From CAWJMN01 sp963844055 (GTDB lineage: Bacteria > Planctomycetota > Planctomycetia > Pirellulales > Pirellulaceae), in assembly GCA_963844055.1 (NCBI GenBank), contig CAWJMN010000002.1, positions 186,001 through 250,000 of the forward strand: 64,000 nucleotides of DNA, read 5' to 3'. Of the stretch, positions 54,235 to 62,519 are shown in pieces. The notes under the pieces are model-generated. The model was not told the DNA's origin, did no database searches, and worked only from the letters and a program-made list of their open reading frames with translations. The position numbers and the translations under genes are program-made. Numbering within the stretch: position 1 is the first letter of the stretch; every line of letters starts with the position of its first letter.

Positions 54235-55105
54235 ATGCAAAAGACCTCCGCCTCCTGGTATCGCAAAGAAGCCAAACTCGCTTGCCTTCGTCGTGCCAAT
54301 ACAAAAGCTAGTGAACAAATCGACGTCGATTTCTCCTATGAGGAGATGAAAATCACCGTCCGTGGCAGCGAGGGTGTTTTGTTTGCGGGCGAATGGCCCA
54401 GCACAACAACCTGGCAAGGAACGGTCCTGCCCGCCATTGACGACTGGGATGAGATCCTTTGGAACGATGACGACGATTGCGTCTACCTCGAACTGGAACG
54501 CACCTTGGACCAAGGATTTCGCCTCCAACGGCAAATCCTGTTGGCTCGCAAGGATCGGTTCCTCTTCCTGGCAGATGCGCTGCTGGCCCCCGAGGATGTG
54601 CAGCGCCCCACCGGCAGCACCCTCCATCATGCGTTTGACTTGCCATTGGCCGAGGGGGTCACTTCCAAGACCTCCAAAGAAAGCCGAGAGGTTACCTTGG
54701 CCACGGGTGGCAAGCGGAGGCGCTAACGTCGTTCCACTGGCCTTCCCCGAATGGCATGCGGAATATGCCGGCGGTGCGTTTACTACTGAAGCAGGCAAAT
54801 TGCAATTGGCCGCCAACAGCGCCGGCCCCAACCTCTATGTTCCCTTGTGGATTGACCTGAAGGGTCCACGATTGAATATCCCGCTCACTTGGCGTCGTTT
54901 GACCGTCGCTGAAAATCTTGAGATCGTGTCGCGCGATGTGGCCGTTGGCTATCGCATGACGGTCGGTACTGCGCAGTGGCTCCTCTACCGCGCCTTGGTG
55001 CCGCATGGCAATCGAACGGTTCTAGGCAAAAACTATGCGACGGAGTTTGTTTGCACCCGCTTCCTCCACGATGGAAAGACCGAAGACATCTTCCAAGTCC
55101 AATAG
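54235..55105 (+). CDS. Conserved hypothetical protein, frameshifted
   Basis: Two frames combine into about 289 residues. The first (to 54726) has KITVRGSEGVLFAGEWPSTT, WDEILWNDDDDCVYLELERT and RKDRFLFLADALLAPED. The second (from 54722 on) has VVPLAFPEWHAEYAGGAFTT, GPNLYVPLWIDLKGPRLNIP, LTWRRLTVAENLEIVSRDVA, VGYRMTVGTAQWLLYRALVP and RTVLGKNYATEFVCTRFLHD. Deleting one base near 54720 gives GGKRRANVVPLAFPEW. The join restores one beta-rich protein with no signal peptide. I recall similar planctomycete proteins with heparinase-II-like features, but the assignment is weak. It precedes the YggS gene by about 40 bp on the same strand. Confidence 0.68.
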
Positions 55106-55144
55106 TCTTTTTCATCCTGCAACCATCCTCGCTCCAAAGGCCGA

Positions 55145-55888
55145 ATGATCATGGAGCCTCTCCCACCCAACCTCGCTTTGTCTGCAGAGTCGATGGCTCG
55201 ATTGCAGCAAAACTTGGCCGAGGTACGGGGAAAAATGGCTGCGGCAGCGCTCCAAGCTGGTCGCAATCCTGCCACCGTTACCCTCGTCGGCGTGACCAAA
55301 TATGGCGGCCCTGAATTAGCGGCAGGACTGTGGCAACTTGGGATTCACGACCTTGCGGAAAGCCGTCCGCAGCAGCTTTGGCAGCGTGCAGAAGAACTCG
55401 ATTCTCTACCGAGCGTCCGCTGGCACTTTGTCGGTCATCTGCAACGCAACAAGGTTGCAAAGACGGTCCAGGTTTCCTACATGATTCAAAGTGGCGACAG
55501 CCTAAGGCTACTTGCCGCCCTGCAGGAAGCGGTGGCTATCAACCAAAAGCAAAAAGTCCTTTTGGAAGTGAATATCTCCGGGGATGAGAACAAGCACGGC
55601 TTTCATCCTGAAGAGCTAGGGCCACTCCTTCCAGAGATCGCAAAGCTTGACCGACTAGAAGTCTGCGGCCTGATGGGCATGGCTGGTCTAGATGCCAATC
55701 CGTCACAAACCCGCCAACAGTTTGAGAGCCTCCGGACTTTGCGAGACTCATTGCAGAATTCCGCTCCCTCTTCCATGAAGCTGACGGAATTGTCGATGGG
55801 AATGAGCGACGATTTTGAAGCGGCCATCTTGGAAGGAGCAACACTTATTCGCGTTGGCTCAGCTCTGTTTGAAGGGCTGATTCCCTGA
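55145..55888 (+). CDS. YggS-family PLP homeostasis protein
   Basis: 247 residues. The PLP-binding lysine lies in VTLVGVTKYGGPELAAGL, and the family motifs HDLAESRPQQLW, SVRWHFVGHLQRNKVAKTV, VNISGDENKHGFHPEEL, VCGLMGMAGL, ELSMGMSDDFEAAILEGATL and IRVGSALFEG are present. YggS-like proteins are fold-type III PLP carriers that control vitamin B6 and amino-acid balance rather than catalysing a known reaction. The stop overlaps the start of the DUF167 gene (TGATG), so the two are translationally coupled. Confidence 0.94.
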   Translation: MIMEPLPPNLALSAESMARLQQNLAEVRGKMAAAALQAGRNPATVTLVGVTKYGGPELAAGLWQLGIHDLAESRPQQLWQRAEELDSLPSVRWHFVGHLQRNKVAKTVQVSYMIQSGDSLRLLAALQEAVAINQKQKVLLEVNISGDENKHGFHPEELGPLLPEIAKLDRLEVCGLMGMAGLDANPSQTRQQFESLRTLRDSLQNSAPSSMKLTELSMGMSDDFEAAILEGATLIRVGSALFEGLIP

Positions 55889-56211
55889 TGAGCGTCCTCC
55901 TCGAAATCGACAACCACCCCGAAGGGATCGTCATTCCAATCAAGGCACAGCCTGGTGCCAGCAAAAATGCCGTTCGCAGCATTCAAAACGGTCAGTTGCG
56001 GGTGGCAGTCACCCAGGTCGCAGAAAAGGGGAAGGCTAACAAAGTGGTCGCCGAGACCTTAGCCAAGGGACTGGGGCTGAAGAAGTCGGCCGTAGAGCTA
56101 ATTTCTGGTCCCCTTCAGCCACAAAAGAAGTTCTTGCTGCGTGGCATCACTGCCGCTGAATTACTGGCCAAACTCAACGATTTATTTCCGGACAGCGTCC
56201 CAGACGCTTAA
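55888..56211 (+). CDS. DUF167 (YggU-like) protein
   Basis: 107 residues. The DUF167 pattern is visible in IPIKAQPGASKNAVRSIQNG, QLRVAVTQVAEKGKANKVVA and LGLKKSAVELISGPLQPQKK. The family has no established function; it sits in many genomes near YggS-type genes, as here. Coupled to YggS by a TGATG overlap. A C-terminal extension (LLAKLNDLFPDSVPDA) follows the domain. The gap to the next gene is about 130 bp, so the following operon may have its own start. Confidence 0.9.
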   Translation: MSVLLEIDNHPEGIVIPIKAQPGASKNAVRSIQNGQLRVAVTQVAEKGKANKVVAETLAKGLGLKKSAVELISGPLQPQKKFLLRGITAAELLAKLNDLFPDSVPDA

Positions 56212-56342
56212 GGCACCTCTCGCTTGGCCGCACGTTTATAATGGTTGCGACTGGTACAGGTTGTGCCGCTTGGTTACAAATAGAATCGCCTCAGGGCCCG
56301 CAGGCCCCCCACTTCCAGCGCCCTTTTAAAAAGCTCGATACG

Positions 56343-57677
56343 ATGCAACCGCTTCCCTACGTTCATCGCGTGGTAGACCTGACCGACCCTTCGAAGAATG
56401 TCCTATTTGGCATTTCGACCGAAGAGGCTCGTGCTGCGGTCGCTGCGGGAGACGCTCAGGCCGTTGGTAAAATCGAAGGACAGTTTGCCTTACTGGGCAC
56501 TAGCGGAAAACTCGTGCGAATGGCGCGAAGTATCGGTCGCCCCCTTCGCTATTTCGTTGCCAAGCGAAGTGAAGGACCGTGCTTGATCGCCGCCGAACGA
56601 ATCGACACCATCTATCGTTTTTTGCAGGCCGAAAGACTCGCGGATCAGTTCCATCCCAGCTACACACGGATGGTTCCCGCTCATCACATCACCGAAGTGG
56701 CACTCGTTGGCTGCCCCGACCCCAGCCCCAACTATCAAAGGTTCTTTACGCCAGCGCGTGCCTCGCTGCCACCGGATCTGGCATCCATCGGTGAAGCGTA
56801 CATGCGTGCTGTACAGCATGCGATCGAGCAATGGCTCACCACACGTGCCACCAGTGGACCCATTGGCGTGGCATTTAGCGGCGGAATCGATTCAACGAGT
56901 GTCTTACTACTTGCCTACGACCTTTTGGTACGCAAAGGCCTAGGCCCAGCACGCCTCAAGGCATTCACGCTGTCGGTGGATGGCGGTGGTGCCGACCTTG
57001 CACAGGCAAGAGAACTCTTGCAGAGCCTGGGGCTAGATTATTTGCTGGAACCGGTTGAAGTCCAGTCGGCGGACGTCTCTTGGAAAGAGGCGGTGCAGGT
57101 GATGGAAGACTACAAGCCACTGGATGTGCAGTCGGCAACGATGAACTTGGCACTCTGCCGTGGCATTCGCCAGCGCTATCCGGACTGGAAATACCTTCTT
57201 GATGGCGATGGTGGTGATGAGAACCTAAAAGACTACCCCATCGAAGAAAATCCCGAACTGACCATTGGTAGCATCCTGAACAATTTGATGTTGTATCAAG
57301 AGGGCTGGGGAGTGCATGCCATCAAGCATTCACTCACCTATAGCGGTGGGCTTAGTCGCGGATACCTTCGCACCTATGCAACGGCCGCCGCCATGGGCTT
57401 TGACGGATTCAGCCCTTATACGTTGCCACAAGTGATTGCGATTGCCGAAGGCATACCTTTCATTGAACTAACCCAGTGGGACCATGACCGACTGTATCAG
57501 CTCAAGGGTCAGATCGTTTCGGCCGGGATCAAAGCCGTCACTGGGTTTGACATGCCAATCTTCCCCAAACGCCGTTTTCAACATGGCGCCGGTCCTCAGC
57601 AGCCAACAAGCGAACTCTTCCCACGTGAGACGCACCGCTATCGACGCCACTTTCTGGCCGGGTATGAGCAAGCGTAA
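56343..57677 (+). CDS. Asparagine-synthetase-like PP-loop enzyme with incomplete glutaminase domain
   Basis: About 444 residues. The C-terminal half carries the AsnB synthetase site: VAFSGGIDSTSVLLLAY (PP-loop) and LLDGDGGDENLKDY (second nucleotide motif), with KAVTGFDMPIFPKRRFQ near the end. The N-terminal part resembles only the second half of a class II amidotransferase domain (KIEGQFALLGTSGKLVRMAR, RSIGRPLRYFVAKR); the catalytic N-terminal Cys is absent (residue 2 is Gln). That is the pattern of beta-lactam-synthetase-like or lasso-cyclase-like enzymes, which adenylate a carboxylate and use a substrate amine rather than glutamine. First gene of a three-gene unit: its TAA overlaps the next ATG (TAATG). 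Substrate unknown. Confidence 0.8.
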   Translation: MQPLPYVHRVVDLTDPSKNVLFGISTEEARAAVAAGDAQAVGKIEGQFALLGTSGKLVRMARSIGRPLRYFVAKRSEGPCLIAAERIDTIYRFLQAERLADQFHPSYTRMVPAHHITEVALVGCPDPSPNYQRFFTPARASLPPDLASIGEAYMRAVQHAIEQWLTTRATSGPIGVAFSGGIDSTSVLLLAYDLLVRKGLGPARLKAFTLSVDGGGADLAQARELLQSLGLDYLLEPVEVQSADVSWKEAVQVMEDYKPLDVQSATMNLALCRGIRQRYPDWKYLLDGDGGDENLKDYPIEENPELTIGSILNNLMLYQEGWGVHAIKHSLTYSGGLSRGYLRTYATAAAMGFDGFSPYTLPQVIAIAEGIPFIELTQWDHDRLYQLKGQIVSAGIKAVTGFDMPIFPKRRFQHGAGPQQPTSELFPRETHRYRRHFLAGYEQA

Positions 57678-58622
57678 TGCCGTCGCTTCCTAAAATCACT
57701 CGGGCGCAGATTCGGGCTGCTCGTCCCCCCAAGCCTACCATTGATGCTTGGCAACCTATCGGCGTTTTTGTCGAGCCTGAGCGAACCGAGTCTGGCGACG
57801 TTCTCCCCGCATTAACCGTGCTTCTGACCGGAAAGGAATGCCCTTTCACCTGCCTGTTTTGTGACCTTTGGCAGCACACGACGGATTCCCCTACGCCTCG
57901 CGGCGCAATCCCGGCACAGATCTTCTGCCGCGCTTACCGCCCATCCCAATGTGCGTCAGCAGATCAAACTCTACAATGCTGGCAACTTCTTCGATTCGGG
58001 GGCCATTCCTGAAGAGGACTGGGACGAAATAGCCCTCCTACTGCATCCCTTTAAACGCATCATCGTCGAATGCCACCCTCGGCTGATCGGAGAAAAGGTT
58101 GTTCGTTTTGCAAAGCTTCTTTCCGGTCAACTGGAAGTCGCCCTGGGCCTTGAAACGATTCATCCCACCATCTTCCCTTGGCTACAAAAAGAATTCACGC
58201 TGGACCAGTTTGCCGAAGCGTGCCAGTATCTTCGAGAGTCGCAAATCGCCATCCGCGTCTTTTTAATGCTTCGCCCACCAGGACTATCCGAAGCCGAAGG
58301 GATTGATTGGGCGTTACAGAGCGTCCATTTCGCCGCCCAGCACGGAGCAACCTGCGTGAGCATCATTCCTACCCGAGGAGGCAACGGCATCTTAGAACAG
58401 CTTGCGGCGCAGGAGCTCTTTGCCCCGCCACAACTCGCTTCCATGCTGCAAGTGATTCAGCAGTACTCCAAAAACGCCCATCCCAACCTGCGACTATTTG
58501 CAGACTTATGGGACTTATCCAAAGCAGCGGTCAGCGAATCGGAGAAGCAACAATTGAAGCAACTAGAACACTGGAATCTCCATCAAACCCTTTCCCTAAG
58601 TGAGCGCGAGCCTCATGGATAG
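57677..58622 (+). CDS. Radical SAM protein (Elp3/RaSEA-like), frameshifted
   Basis: Two frames join, after removing one T near 57923, into about 314 residues. The 4Fe-4S site is CPFTCLFCDLW (CxxxCxxC). Then VRQQIKLYNAGNFFDSGAIP, KRIIVECHPRLIGEKVVRF, LEVALGLETIHPTIF, IRVFLMLRPPGLSEAEGIDW and CVSIIPTRGGNGILEQ follow. IKLYNAGNFFD then IIVECHPRLI resembles the SAM core of RaSEA, the archaeosine lyase, and TIGR01210-type proteins. The reaction here is unknown. It overlaps the upstream gene by one base and the downstream gene by eight, so the three are translationally coupled. Confidence 0.8.
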
Positions 58623-60129
58623 TACGTTTGATGTCGCCATCTTTGGCAGCGGCCCCGCAGGTAGCGTCCTCGCGATGACGCTTTGCCGCCAAGGCTTTCG
58701 TGTCCTGCTGATTGAGCGGCAACAGCACCCCCGATTTGCCATTGGCGAGTCCACCACACCGCTGGGCAACCTCATCCTGGAAACCCTAGGACATCGGTAC
58801 AACTTGCCCGAACTGGTTTCGATTTCCGAGTATGGCAAGTGGCAGCGTGATTTGCCGCACCTCACTTGCGGCCTAAAGCGGGGCTTTAGCTTCTTCTATC
58901 ACCAGGAAGGAAAGCCCTTTTCCACAGATGCGTGCCACGCCCATGAACTGCTGGTCGCTGCCAGTGCCGACGATGCTACGGCCGACACCCATTGGCTTCG
59001 CTCGGAAGTCGACCAGTACCTAATGGAGCGTGCCATTGCTGCCGGTGCAACTTACTGGGACCTGACCACGTTGCAATCGGCCGAGCGAACCAAATCCCTC
59101 TGGAAGCTCACCCTTCAGCGAAACGGCACGGCCGAAACGATTGCGTGCCGATTCATCGTTGACGCCAGTGGCCCCGGTGGAACCATCCAGCGACTATTGC
59201 AACCCCATCCCCAGGAACCATGCGCTGCCAAGCCCTTCCTGACGCGTTCGCGGTCGCTCTACAATCACTTTGATAACATGCCACGCTGGGAAGCAATCCT
59301 CCATCAAGCAGGGATTGCCACTACGAATCATCCGTTCCCTTGCGACCAAGCGGCTCTGCATCACGTCTTTGACGGTGGCTGGATGTGGGTCCTTCGCCTG
59401 GATAATGGCGTTGTTAGCGCCGGCTTTTCCCTTTGTCCTGATAAGTTTCCCCTTGCGGCCTTTCCAACTGCCGAGGCCGAGTGGGAGGCCATCCTCACTC
59501 GCTTTCCTGGCATTGCCAAACAATTTGAAGGTTCACGTATCCTTCGCTCTTGGGTTCGAACAGGCCCAATGCAGTATCGTTCAGCAGACGTGATCGGTGA
59601 GGGGTTTGCACAACTTCCTCATGCGGCTTACTTCCTGGATCCACTCTTCAGCCCTGGCATGGCGCATACCTTCCTCGCCATCGAGCGCCTCACGTTCCTG
59701 CTTGGAAAGCATCGAGGCGATTGGAAAGAACCTGCGTTTCAAGCGGAGCTGCAACAGTATGCCGGACGGATGCAAAGCGAGATGGATCACATCGACCAGC
59801 TAATCGCCGGCTGCCATGCTTCCATGAAAGATTTCTCTGCCTTTGTCGCGCACAGCATGCTTTACTTTTCTGGCGCCATTCTGCATGAAGAGGCTCGCCG
59901 CAAGGCTGCCAGCAGCAGTCCAGTCCATGCGAAGGGAGACGCTCCGCTCAACTTCCTCTTCTCACAATCTCCACTTTTGCAACAAGCCGCCAATGCCAAC
60001 TGGCAATCGATCCATGCTTGGGAAGAGTCGCTTCCAGCGACACTGCAGGCCCGTGCCAAAACTCTGATTGACCAGTGTCAGGTAAAGCCACTTCGCTCGC
60101 CTCAACAACCTCACATGTACCCTTACTAG
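58615..60129 (+). CDS. FAD-dependent oxidoreductase, tryptophan-halogenase-like
   Basis: About 504 residues. The FAD site is VAIFGSGPAGSVLAMTLCRQ and LLIERQQHPRFAIGESTTPL; GESTTP is the signature of flavin halogenases and related monooxygenases. DGGWMWVLRLDNGVVSAGF occupies the WxWxIP region but lacks the full motif, so halogenation is uncertain. FLDPLFSPGMAHTFLAIERL is the FAD-pyrophosphate GD-like segment. There is no signal peptide. The gene overlaps the radical SAM frame by eight bases (ATGGATAG). I infer a tailoring oxidase or halogenase for the product of this operon. An inverted repeat follows at 60176. Confidence 0.82.
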   Translation: MDSTFDVAIFGSGPAGSVLAMTLCRQGFRVLLIERQQHPRFAIGESTTPLGNLILETLGHRYNLPELVSISEYGKWQRDLPHLTCGLKRGFSFFYHQEGKPFSTDACHAHELLVAASADDATADTHWLRSEVDQYLMERAIAAGATYWDLTTLQSAERTKSLWKLTLQRNGTAETIACRFIVDASGPGGTIQRLLQPHPQEPCAAKPFLTRSRSLYNHFDNMPRWEAILHQAGIATTNHPFPCDQAALHHVFDGGWMWVLRLDNGVVSAGFSLCPDKFPLAAFPTAEAEWEAILTRFPGIAKQFEGSRILRSWVRTGPMQYRSADVIGEGFAQLPHAAYFLDPLFSPGMAHTFLAIERLTFLLGKHRGDWKEPAFQAELQQYAGRMQSEMDHIDQLIAGCHASMKDFSAFVAHSMLYFSGAILHEEARRKAASSSPVHAKGDAPLNFLFSQSPLLQQAANANWQSIHAWEESLPATLQARAKTLIDQCQVKPLRSPQQPHMYPY

Positions 60130-60175
60130 TCCTCGTCAATCGTTCCCACCCAACGGCCCACGCCCTGCCCCACTT

Positions 60176-60195
60176 CGACAAAAACCGGTTTGTCG
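60176..60195. repeat. Perfect inverted repeat between the three-gene unit and the DUF2293 gene
   Basis: CGACAAA (60176-60182) and TTTGTCG (60189-60195) with a 6-base spacer, 46 bp after the FAD gene stop. There is no T-tract; it may be an operator for the DUF2293 gene or a weak transcription end. Confidence 0.4.
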
Positions 60196-60239
60196 CATAA
60201 GATTTAGGCTTCACTGCTGACGAAGACAGGAAAGGATGC

Positions 60240-60977
60240 ATGCCAAGTCAAAATCGCATTGTTGCGCCAGGGCCCAACGACCGGACCGTGAAAACGGCGG
60301 ATGGAGCCGTACTTACGGTTCCTCCAGGCTGGGTTCTTCTGCCGCCAGGAGACGCTGGGCTGACCCGACGCGTTAAAGCGGAAGGCCCCACGTGGACGGT
60401 ACAGGAAAAGCGAGGACGCAAACTCTTTTCGCGCGGCGTTTGGGCCCCCCAAGAGCGGATCACTCGTCATCAGGCTGGCCTAGAGCAGGAACGTTCGACC
60501 GAACCCTACGCTAAAAAACGTAAGGCAGACGTCGTACGCCGCGAAAAAAAGCAATCGGCCTACGTCGAGGACTTTCGCGGGGCGGTGCTCACCTTTTTGC
60601 GATTTGCACCCCTCCATACGGAGCTTGCCGAAAGACTGGCCGATGCAGTGACCACTCACGCTACCCCGGTAGGAAGTGGAACCGTGGCTCGTACCGAGCG
60701 AATCCCGATTGAACGCCGCGCAGAATCGGCCGTAATCGCTTGGATGCGTCACCAAACAACCATGTATGATCAAATGAAGATCGCGCGGATCAAAGGGAAA
60801 CGCCGCGAGGTCCGGCGTGAACTTGCCGAACAGTCACGCTCCCTTTTGCAGCGTTATCGCCAAGGCGTCCCCATAGCCATGGCCGTTTGCCCATTACAAA
60901 AGGCTTTGCTAGATAGTTCATCACGTCCCAGCAATGGCTCCTTGTTCGAAAGTGAATCGGATGCAGATTTGGATTGA
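60240..60977 (+). CDS. DUF2293 domain protein
   Basis: 245 residues, basic and cytoplasmic. An N-terminal 100 residues (GAVLTVPPGWVLLPPGDAGL, TRRVKAEGPTWTVQEKRGRK) are followed by the DUF2293 core (HTELAERLADAVTTHATPVG, SGTVARTERIPIERRAESAV, IAWMRHQTTMYDQMKIARIK, GKRREVRRELAEQSRSLLQR). The family is common in fungi and some bacteria; function unknown, though its Arg/Lys-rich surface suggests nucleic-acid contact. ATG 60240 lies two bases after AAAGGATGC. The 3' end overlaps the YaiI gene by 17 bases, so the two are coupled. Confidence 0.85.
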   Translation: MPSQNRIVAPGPNDRTVKTADGAVLTVPPGWVLLPPGDAGLTRRVKAEGPTWTVQEKRGRKLFSRGVWAPQERITRHQAGLEQERSTEPYAKKRKADVVRREKKQSAYVEDFRGAVLTFLRFAPLHTELAERLADAVTTHATPVGSGTVARTERIPIERRAESAVIAWMRHQTTMYDQMKIARIKGKRREVRRELAEQSRSLLQRYRQGVPIAMAVCPLQKALLDSSSRPSNGSLFESESDADLD

Positions 60978-61470
60978 TGCAGACGCATGCCCACTGGATG
61001 CCAAGGAGCTGCTTTATCGTACTGCGCAAAAACGCCAAGTCTTTGTCACGCTTGTCGCGAACCAGTCGATGCACATTCCTCGCTCCCCCTTTATCAACCA
61101 AGTCGTCGTCCCCCAGGGGATGAATATCGCCGACCGCCGCATCGTCGAGCTCTTAACGCCAGGAGATTTGGTCATTACGGCCGACATCCCCTTGGCCGCC
61201 GACGTCGTTGCCAAGGGAGGCGAAGCCCTCAACCCTCGCGGCGAGCTCTATACGCACAATAATGTTGGCGAACGCCTTGCGATGCGAAATCTCTACGATG
61301 AGATGCGTGGCGGAGGGCAAGTGATGCGCGGTCCCAGCAACTACACGCCGAAGGATCGTCAGAAGTTTGCGAACGAGCTTGATCGCTGGTTGGTAAAATC
61401 GCTCCGCAATCAGCCCGCTGCGCCAATTCCAGAGCCACCCAAGCCGGCCGATGAGCCCCCGTCTACCTAA
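60961..61470 (+). CDS. YaiI/YqxD family protein (DUF188)
   Basis: 169 residues. MQIWIDADACPLDAKELLYR, VTLVANQSMHIPRSPFI, GMNIADRRIVELLTPGDLVI, TADIPLAADVVAKGGEALNP and RGELYTHNNVGERLAMRNL give the DUF188 PIN-like fold, in which the Asp residues (DADACP) and TADIPLA are the conserved acidic site. A nuclease-like role has been suggested from fold similarity but is unproven. The tail is Pro-rich. It overlaps the upstream gene by 17 bases and nearly touches the convergent SDR gene. Confidence 0.92.
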   Translation: MQIWIDADACPLDAKELLYRTAQKRQVFVTLVANQSMHIPRSPFINQVVVPQGMNIADRRIVELLTPGDLVITADIPLAADVVAKGGEALNPRGELYTHNNVGERLAMRNLYDEMRGGGQVMRGPSNYTPKDRQKFANELDRWLVKSLRNQPAAPIPEPPKPADEPPST

Positions 61471-62222
61471 GGCGCAAGCTTGCGTGGCGGCGTCTTTAAG
61501 GTGGCAAGCCCACCATCGACACCAAAGACCTGCCCGGTAACCCACGACTGCTGCGGCTGCATCAACCAAGCCGCCATCGAAGCGACCTCTGCTGGCTCGC
61601 CCAGCCGCCCTAGCGGATGCATTCCTTGCGACGCCTGCGCCGCCATTTCATTCTTCCAGATCTTTTCGCTCAGCTTCGTCTTCACCAGCCCCGGTGCAAT
61701 CACATTAAACCGCAGCCCCTTGTTGGCATACGTAGCGGCTGCCGAAAGCGCCAGCCCCGTTAACCCAGCCTTTGCTGCAGCAATCGCTTCATGGTTGGGC
61801 AGGCCGATCCGCGCGGCTGCCGAGGAAAACAAGACGATGCTTCCCCCTTGTTTCATCTGCTTTGCAGCGGCACGTACGACAGAAAAGGCACTCGTCAAGT
61901 TGACGGCCAAAACCTGCTGCCAATCTTCATCCGTGGTCAAGTGTGCCGGCTTAAGCAGGATCGAACCAACACATAAAGCCACGGCATCGAGTCGGCCGTA
62001 GTAGGCAATCGTTTTATCAAACGCCTGTTCGACCTCGTCGCTGACAGTGACATCCGCCACGACGGGAAGCCCTCCCACCTCCTGAGAAATCGGGGCCAGC
62101 GACTCCTGACTTCGCCCTGCGAGCGCAAGCGCAAAGCCCGATCCAGCCAGTGCCCGCGCAAGCTCACTACCAATGCCGCCAGCCGCCCCAAAAATCAGTG
62201 CAGTGGGTGCTGTAGAAGTCAT
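61467..62222 (-). CDS. Short-chain dehydrogenase/reductase with atypical active site
   Basis: 251 residues from MTSTAPTALIFGAAGGIGSE. The nucleotide site is FGAAGGIGSELARALAGSGF and the family asparagine is in LAVNLTSAFSVVRAAAKQMK. The Ser is in IVLFSSAAARIGLPN. The catalytic Tyr of YxxxK is missing: the stretch reads NHEAIAAAKAGLTGL, with Ile at the Tyr position before Lys. FNVIAPGLVKTKLSEKIWKN and the C-terminal VTGQVFGVDGGLATL are normal. This points to an unusual SDR subfamily, perhaps with altered chemistry. It is divergent from the PhoD-like gene. Substrate unknown. Confidence 0.85.
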   Translation of the reverse strand: MTSTAPTALIFGAAGGIGSELARALAGSGFALALAGRSQESLAPISQEVGGLPVVADVTVSDEVEQAFDKTIAYYGRLDAVALCVGSILLKPAHLTTDEDWQQVLAVNLTSAFSVVRAAAKQMKQGGSIVLFSSAAARIGLPNHEAIAAAKAGLTGLALSAAATYANKGLRFNVIAPGLVKTKLSEKIWKNEMAAQASQGMHPLGRLGEPAEVASMAAWLMQPQQSWVTGQVFGVDGGLATLKTPPRKLAP

Positions 62223-62519
62223 CGGCCAACTCTCCGTTAGGCAGCTCTCTCGGATCCAATAAACCACATAGGTCCACTATACGCAGCATTTCTTCGTCGG
62301 CCAGCCTGGGCCGGTTAACCACTCAGTAAAAGGCCCCCATCAACTCCAAAACCAATCGCTATTTTCGGCCCTGCGCAGTTTGCTTGACAGCATTTTCTCC
62401 ACACGACCTGAACCACCCGTTTATCAGAAAAAGCTCGCCGAAAGATTGTTTCGTTACGCGGGATTGCTTAAGCTCCTGAAAAGTCTTCCCCCACTTCAAC
62501 CGCCCGGCATGCCTTCTCT

